Shown: positions 42,364 through 46,967 of the stretch, in pieces
How the letters are laid out: each line of letters opens with the position of its first letter
Position numbering within the stretch: the stretch's first letter is position 1
NCBI GenBank assembly: GCA_031551755.1
Contig: JAVBNE010000017.1
Coordinates: 1-46,967 of the forward strand
DNA from: JAVBMU01 sp031551755
Lineage (GTDB): Bacteria > Actinomycetota > Actinomycetes > Actinomycetales > Cellulomonadaceae
Direction of reading: 5' to 3'
Length of the DNA: 46,967 nt
Program-made: the position numbers and the translations under genes
The notes under the pieces: generated by a model
What the model was told of the DNA's origin: nothing
The model's database searches: none
What the model saw: the letters and a program-made list of their open reading frames with translations, nothing else

Positions 42364-42369
42364 AGCGTA
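42364..42369 (-). promoter_or_regulatory. -10 of acyl-CoA ligase promoter
   Basis: TACGCT on the minus strand lies about 40 bp before the ligase ATG. The -35 is not clear. Confidence 0.35.
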
Positions 42370-42401
42370 CTCCGTCGCGCTGGATCGGGGCGCGGTGACC
42401 C

Positions 42402-42407
42402 TAGGAT
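42402..42407 (+). promoter_or_regulatory. -10 of leaderless chorismate mutase promoter
   Basis: TAGGAT ends 6 nt before ATG 42414; GTG 42411 lies only 3 nt away and is less likely. Confidence 0.55.
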
Positions 42408-42413
42408 CGAGTG

Positions 42414-42740
42414 ATGACCTCCTCGCTGCCTCCGGAAATCCTCACGTTGCGCGACAGCATTGACAACATCGATGCGGCGCTCATGCACCTTCTGGCGGAA
42501 CGGTTCAAGTTCACCCGTCGAGTAGGTGAACTCAAAGCAGCCGGCGGCCTTCCGCCCGCTGACCCGGAGCGCGATCGGCAGCAGATAGCGCGGCTGACGC
42601 AGATCGCTGCGGACGCCGGACTCGACCCCGAGTTCGCCGAGGAGTTCCGTGAGTTCATCGTGCATGAGGTGATCCGCCATCACCGGCTCATTGCCGAGGC
42701 CCATGGTGGGCAGGCGCCGATACTCGACACGTACTCCTAG
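42414..42740 (+). CDS. Chorismate mutase (AroQ type)
   Basis: It converts chorismate to prephenate for Phe/Tyr synthesis. The 108-aa all-helical product has the AroQ pattern RDSIDNIDAALMHLLAERF, then RRVGELKAAGGLPPADPERDRQQIARL, with Arg and Lys placed to bind the substrate carboxylates, and a third helix RHHRLIAEAHGG. Mycobacterial AroQ-delta enzymes need DAHP synthase for full activity and end in a similar short tail; the same may apply here. Translation is probably leaderless. Confidence 0.92.
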   Translation: MTSSLPPEILTLRDSIDNIDAALMHLLAERFKFTRRVGELKAAGGLPPADPERDRQQIARLTQIAADAGLDPEFAEEFREFIVHEVIRHHRLIAEAHGGQAPILDTYS

Positions 42741-42788
42741 CCCTCCGTGGGGCTGGCTTTCCCGACGGATCTGAAGCACGCTGGAGAC

Positions 42789-42807
42789 CACCGGTGCTTC
42801 ACCGGTG
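42789..42807. promoter_or_regulatory. Tandem CACCGGTG palindromes (candidate operator)
   Basis: Two identical 8-bp palindromes CACCGGTG (42789-42796 and 42800-42807) are separated by 3 bp, so their centres are 11 bp apart, one helical turn. They lie 55-73 bp before the start of the Rv2629/Balon-like gene and could bind a regulator. Which regulator is not known. Confidence 0.45.
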
Positions 42808-42861
42808 CGGGGCAAGGTCGGTCAGACACTTGACCCTTGGTTCGAGGATTCAGGAGATCGC

Positions 42862-44052
42862 ATGAAGATCGATTGGCTCAGACCACTCCTCGGCCGTCCA
42901 GGCCCGTTCGCGACCGTATATCTGGACGCGACGCGGGCGAATGAGGCGGGCGACCGCGAGGTGGAGAACCGCTGGCAGGGAGTGCGCCGTGCCTTGTCCC
43001 AGGAGGGTGCCCCGGCCGACGTCCTGGACGACCTTGAGGCCAGCGTGTCGAAGCCGACAGGGTTACGCGGCCCCCACGGTCGCGTGCTGATCGCCGACTC
43101 CACGGGGCAGATCCTGGTTGACCGGGTACTGCGCCAACCGCCGCCGCAGAACGTCGGTGTCTACGGGCGGGTGCCTGCCCTGCTTCAGGCCGCCCACGCG
43201 AGTGACGAATGCGTGAACCACGTACGGGTCATCGTCGATCGCCGCGGCGCCCGTTTCGACTGGTTCATGGAAGACGGCCACGCCTCGGGTTCGCAGGTGG
43301 TCGAAGGCGATCATGACGTCATCGCCAAGGCGGGCGCGGGCGGGACGGCTCAGGGTCGGAGCGAGGCGCGGGCAGAGGATTCCTGGGAACGTAATGCCGA
43401 GGTCGTCGCCCACGAACTCGACCGCCAGGTTGCCGACCAACGTCCCGAGCTGATCCTACTGTCGGGTGATGTGCGTGCAATGAGCCTGCTACGGGCCGAG
43501 CTGGGCAAACAGGCGGCCGCTTTGGTCGTCGAGGTGGCCGGGGGTTCCCGGGCTGAGGGCGCGCACCAGGGTCCGTACGAGGGTCACATTCAGGACGCCC
43601 TGGATGAGTTCCGTGTGCGCCGTCGCGAGGGCGTGCTGGCCGAGTACAGGCGAGAACATGGACGTGGCGCGAGTGCCGTCACCTCGCTGGAAGACGTCGT
43701 GGCAGTCCTGCGGCGAGGCCAGGTCCAGGAGTTGATTCTCGATGAGAGCTACGGGGCCGAGCCGAACGGGTCCGGTGCGTCCCTGTGGATAGGACCTGAT
43801 CCGCTGCACATAGCCGATCGGCGCAGCGGGATCGAAGACCTGGGCGTCGACGAGCCGATCGAGCAACTCCCGGCGGCTGCCGCCCTGGTGCGGGCGGCCG
43901 TGGGGCAAGACGCAGGGCTGACCTTCGCGCCCGCGGGTGCCGTCGAGTTGATCGACGGTGTCGGCGCGACGCTCCGGTGGTCGGATGACTCCACCCCGAG
44001 CGAAGACGCCACGGCGATGATGCGAGATCCGGTCCGCAGCCGCGGAGCATGA
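42862..44052 (+). CDS. Rv2629/Balon-like ribosome-associated factor (eRF1/Pelota-related)
   Basis: The 396-aa product resembles M. tuberculosis Rv2629 along its length: PLLGRPGPFATVYLDATR at the N-terminus, ERNAEVVAHELDRQVADQRPELILLSGDVRAMSLL in the middle (given here as pieces), RRREGVLAEYRREHGRGASAV, and the C-terminal IDGVGATLRW. Balon, a Pelota-related hibernation factor, was shown to occupy the ribosomal A site and has mycobacterial homologues in this family. ATG 42862 has CAGGAG 5 nt upstream. A 16-bp hairpin terminator follows directly. The function is inferred from the family only. Confidence 0.8.
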   Translation: MKIDWLRPLLGRPGPFATVYLDATRANEAGDREVENRWQGVRRALSQEGAPADVLDDLEASVSKPTGLRGPHGRVLIADSTGQILVDRVLRQPPPQNVGVYGRVPALLQAAHASDECVNHVRVIVDRRGARFDWFMEDGHASGSQVVEGDHDVIAKAGAGGTAQGRSEARAEDSWERNAEVVAHELDRQVADQRPELILLSGDVRAMSLLRAELGKQAAALVVEVAGGSRAEGAHQGPYEGHIQDALDEFRVRRREGVLAEYRREHGRGASAVTSLEDVVAVLRRGQVQELILDESYGAEPNGSGASLWIGPDPLHIADRRSGIEDLGVDEPIEQLPAAAALVRAAVGQDAGLTFAPAGAVELIDGVGATLRWSDDSTPSEDATAMMRDPVRSRGA

Positions 44053-44054
44053 CC

Positions 44055-44090
44055 CGAACGGCCTGGCCCCGAGTGGGGCCAGGCCGTTCG
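44055..44090. terminator. Bidirectional terminator, perfect 16-bp stem
   Basis: CGAACGGCCTGGCCCC (44055-44070) and its exact complement (44075-44090) frame a GAGT loop. It lies 3 bp past the Rv2629-like stop and 76 bp from the valS stop, so it can end both converging transcripts. It is the strongest hairpin in the window. Confidence 0.85.
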
Positions 44091-44165
44091 CTGGTCGTGC
44101 CGGATCGGCCTTGGCCGAGGGGCACTGGCCGATAGGTCCGGGGCCGACGCGGTGCCGCCGGGGCG

Positions 44166-46916
44166 TCAGGCTTTGCGGCGCGGCTCGGCTTCGCCCAGTT
44201 CGCAGCGGGTGACCACGATGCCGCCCTGGACGGACGCGTCACCCTGACCGGCCGCAGCCGTGACGATGTCGAGCGTCCCGGTCACACGGCCGCCGCCTCG
44301 CACATCCGCCACCGCAGCCTCCACACCTGCCTGGAGTGTCGCGGGGACGGCCAGGTCAGCGGCCAGGATCGGGGTGCGCATCGATGCCTTCGCGGCCGAC
44401 TTGACCTTCCGCAGGGCGGCGAGCGCGTGGCCGGCGGCGGTGAGACCGATCGGGTCGGCGTTGCCTGCCGCGGCCCGTGCCCGGCTGCCTGTCGGCCACG
44501 CGGCGCGGTGCACCGAGCCGGTGCGCCACCACGACCAGACCTCCTCGGTCGCGAAGGGGGCAACGGGGGCGAAGAGCCGCAGCAGCACGTCCAAGGCAAT
44601 GGCCAGAGCGGCGCGGGCGGAAGCCGTCTCGGGCGTCACCTCGGAGGCCCGCGCGCCAGCACCGTAGGCTCGGTCCTTGACGAGTTCCAAGTAGTCGTCG
44701 CAGAACGTCCAGAAGAACGTCTCAGTGACCTCCAGTGCCCGGGTATGGTCGTAGGACTCCAGAGCGGCCGTCGCCTGTTCCACCACCTCGGCGAGCCCGG
44801 CGAGCATGGACCGGTCCAGAGACTGGGTGACCAGTGCGGGGTCGAGCACGACCTCCGCGCGGCCCGACTCGTCGGCGCCGAAGGACAGGGCGAATTTCGA
44901 GGCGTTGAGGATCTTGATGGCCAGCCGCCGGCCGATCTTCATCTGGCCGACCTCGAAGGCCGCATCCGTGCCGAGGCGTGCCGAGGTCGCCCAGTAGCGC
45001 ACCGCATCGGAGCCGTGCTCTTCGAGCAGGCCCATCGGGGTGACGACGTTGCCCTTGGACTTCGACATCTTCTTGCGGTCCGGGTCCAGGATCCAGCCGG
45101 AAATCGCGGCATTCGCCCACGGCAGGGTGCCGAACTCCAGGTGTGCACGAACCACTGTGGAGAACAGCCAGGTGCGGATGATGTCCTGCCCCTGGGGGCG
45201 CAGGTCCATCGGGAAGACCCGCTCGAAAAGGTCCGGGTCGCGTTCCCAACCGCCCGCGATCTGCGGGGTCAGCGACGACGTCGCCCACGTGTCCATCACG
45301 TCGTTCTCGCCGACGAACCCGCCCGGTTCCCCGCGCTGGTCCGCGGTGAACCCGGCCGGCACGTCGGAGGAGGGGTCAACCGGCAGGGTGTCCTCGGCCG
45401 GGGTGATCGGGTGGTCGTAGTCGACCTCACCGGTGGCCAGCACCGGGTACCACAGCGGGATCGCGACGCCGAAGAACCGCTGCCGTGAGATCAACCAGTC
45501 GCCGTTCAGGCCACCGACCCAGTTCTCGTAGCGCACCCGCATGAAGTCCGGGTGGAAGGCCAAGTCCGTGCCCCGTTCGAGCAGTCGGGCGTTGAGGTCC
45601 GCGTCACGGCCACCATTGCGGATGTACCACTGGCGCGACGTGACGATCTCCAGGGGCTTGTCGCCCTTCTCGAAGAAGTTCGTCTTGCGCTGGGTGGCCA
45701 CGGGTTCACCATCGAGGGCACCGGCCTCCCGAAGGGCGTCGACCACGGCGGTTCGTGCCGAGAAGGTGGTCTTCCCGGCGATCTCCGCGAACACCCCACG
45801 GCCGGTCTCGGATGTGATCCACGCGGGGGTTTCCCGGGTGATCCGGCCGTCGCGTTGCAGCACCGAACGTGTCGGCAGCTGCAGTTCACGCCACCACTGC
45901 ACGTCGGTCAGATCGCCGAAGGTGCAGCACATGACGATGCCGCTGCCCTTCTCCGGGTCCGCCAGGGTGTGGGCCAGCACCGGCACCTCGACGTCGAAGA
46001 GCGGCGAGGTGACAGTGGTGCCGAAGAGGTGCGCGAATCGCTCGTCCTCGGGGTGGGCGATCAACGCGACACAGGCGGGCAGCAGCTCGGGCCGGGTGGT
46101 CTCGATGTAGATGGGGTTGCCGGAGGCGGCCGTGAAGGCCACCTTGTGGAAGTGCCCCGGGTAGTCGCGGGCCTCCAACTCGGCTTGGGCGACGGCGGTT
46201 TGGAAGGTGACGTCCCACAGTCCGGGTGCCTCGGCCTGGTAGGCCTCGCCGCGGGCGAGGTTACGAAGGAAGGCGCGTTGGGCGGCGGTGCGGGCGTTCG
46301 CATCGATGGTCTGATAGTGGTGCGACCAGTCGACGGAGAGGCCTAGCCGGCGCCACAGGGTCTCGAATTGGCGCTCGTCGTCGGCTGTCAGGCGCTCGCA
46401 GAGCTCGATGAAGTTACGGCGCGAGATGGGCTGCTGGTCGGCGTTCTTGATGGATTTGCCGTCGCCGCCCTCGTGCGGCGGCTCGTAGCCCTCGACGTAG
46501 GGCAGGCTCGGGTCGCACCGCACCCCGTAGTAGTTCTGAACGCGGCGTTCGGTGGGCAGGCCGTTGTCGTCCCAGCCCATGGGGTAGAAGACTTCCCGGC
46601 CGCGCATGCGCTGGAACCGCGCGACGACATCCGTGTGGGTATACGAGAAGACGTGTCCCACGTGCAAGGACCCCGAGACGGTGGGTGGGGGAGTGTCGAT
46701 CGAGTACACCTGCGCGCGCGTTTTGCTGCGGTCGAAGGCGTAGGTGCCCTGGGCGGACCATTCCGCGTCGAAGCGCTCCTCGAGTCCGTCGAGACTGACC
46801 TTGTCGGGTACCCCGGAGACGGTGGCGCGAATGACGGCCTCGGCGGTGGCGTTCGTGGGGTCAGATCCGAGGTGGGCGGCGTCGCGGCGGTCCGCGTCGG
46901 CGGGAAGGGCAGTCAT
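44166..46916 (-). CDS. valS: Valyl-tRNA synthetase
   Basis: Class I enzyme charging tRNA-Val; 916 aa. The HIGH motif reads HVGH in SGSLHVGHVFSYTH and KMSKS is intact in DRKKMSKSKGN. The editing domain has IETTRPELLPACVALIAHPED. The stretch MGWDDNGLPTERRVQNYYG is typical of the ValS subtype found in actinobacteria. A coiled C-terminal segment ends the protein. ATG 46916 is preferred because AAGGA lies about 9 nt upstream; the in-frame GTG 46922 is too close to it. Only 45 bp of upstream sequence remain before the poly-G run, so its promoter is not visible. Confidence 0.95.
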   Translation of the reverse strand: MTALPADADRRDAAHLGSDPTNATAEAVIRATVSGVPDKVSLDGLEERFDAEWSAQGTYAFDRSKTRAQVYSIDTPPPTVSGSLHVGHVFSYTHTDVVARFQRMRGREVFYPMGWDDNGLPTERRVQNYYGVRCDPSLPYVEGYEPPHEGGDGKSIKNADQQPISRRNFIELCERLTADDERQFETLWRRLGLSVDWSHHYQTIDANARTAAQRAFLRNLARGEAYQAEAPGLWDVTFQTAVAQAELEARDYPGHFHKVAFTAASGNPIYIETTRPELLPACVALIAHPEDERFAHLFGTTVTSPLFDVEVPVLAHTLADPEKGSGIVMCCTFGDLTDVQWWRELQLPTRSVLQRDGRITRETPAWITSETGRGVFAEIAGKTTFSARTAVVDALREAGALDGEPVATQRKTNFFEKGDKPLEIVTSRQWYIRNGGRDADLNARLLERGTDLAFHPDFMRVRYENWVGGLNGDWLISRQRFFGVAIPLWYPVLATGEVDYDHPITPAEDTLPVDPSSDVPAGFTADQRGEPGGFVGENDVMDTWATSSLTPQIAGGWERDPDLFERVFPMDLRPQGQDIIRTWLFSTVVRAHLEFGTLPWANAAISGWILDPDRKKMSKSKGNVVTPMGLLEEHGSDAVRYWATSARLGTDAAFEVGQMKIGRRLAIKILNASKFALSFGADESGRAEVVLDPALVTQSLDRSMLAGLAEVVEQATAALESYDHTRALEVTETFFWTFCDDYLELVKDRAYGAGARASEVTPETASARAALAIALDVLLRLFAPVAPFATEEVWSWWRTGSVHRAAWPTGSRARAAAGNADPIGLTAAGHALAALRKVKSAAKASMRTPILAADLAVPATLQAGVEAAVADVRGGGRVTGTLDIVTAAAGQGDASVQGGIVVTRCELGEAEPRRKA

Positions 46917-46952
46917 GGTCACCTATCCTTCCAGACTTTCGCCCCCTGTTGT

Positions 46953-46967
46953 GGGGGGGGGGGGGGG
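46953..46967. other. Poly-G run at window end (probable assembly artefact)
   Basis: Fifteen consecutive G bases end the window. Nothing similar occurs elsewhere here. Runs of G at contig ends are a common artefact of two-colour sequencing chemistry. Confidence 0.75.

Noticed and set aside
42324..42815. N-terminal extension of the acyl-CoA ligase frame (to 768 aa)
   Set aside because: It is antisense to chorismate mutase; ligase similarity begins only at 42323.

Overview
The window is about 47 kb of high-GC DNA from an actinobacterium. The evidence is a mycothiol-dependent nitroreductase homologue, an Eis-family acetyltransferase, a LAxTG (class E type) sorting signal, paired clpP1-clpP2, an Rv2629/Balon-like factor, an FHA/PP2C pair and many leaderless start codons. 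The gene content fits Micrococcales or Propionibacteriales best, but I cannot fix genus or family without a search. There is no sign of prophage, IS elements or CRISPR. Nearly every gene is ordinary chromosomal coding sequence. The last 15 bases are a run of G that looks like a contig-end artefact.

Layout. 1-5.6 kb: tRNA-His, orn, an FHA protein and a PP2C phosphatase (all minus strand), a plus-strand block of three poorly known genes (one with an L7/L12-like N-terminus), then tRNA-Arg. 5.7-15.2 kb: a locus of four dynamin/YfjP-like GTPases in two translationally coupled pairs (A-B and C-D) that flank an ssb paralogue and ettA. 15.2-31.8 kb: two hot-dog thioesterases, an orphan PTS EIIB, an MscS channel, malQ, pepN, a nitroreductase homologue, a membrane-anchored exported protein, an M13 peptidase, rpiB, an Eis-like acetyltransferase, a sortase-anchored TQxA/thioester-type surface protein and an alkyltransferase-like (ATL) protein. 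31.8-35.3 kb: cysK-cysE-LLM oxidoreductase on the minus strand, behind a promoter and a short leader peptide rich in cysteine, then divergent tRNA-Gly and tRNA-Pro. 35.3-40.4 kb: a decayed toxin-antitoxin remnant and the tig-clpP1-clpP2-clpX proteostasis cluster. 40.5-46.9 kb: long-chain acyl-CoA ligase, chorismate mutase, an Rv2629/Balon-like factor and valS.

How the genes work together. Trigger factor and ClpXP1P2 form a protein folding and degradation module. cysK and cysE make cysteine from serine and are probably governed by a cysteine-sensing leader (a cluster of six Cys codons, then several hairpins, before cysK). The four GTPases have the architecture of bacterial dynamin-like membrane-remodelling pairs. 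Their arrangement around ssb and ettA is the least explained system in the window.

A pattern across the window is that at least thirteen genes start 5-7 nt after a good -10 hexamer with no room for a Shine-Dalgarno site, which predicts leaderless mRNAs. The remaining genes mostly have clear AGGAG-type sites. All functional calls come from reading motifs; no database search was run.
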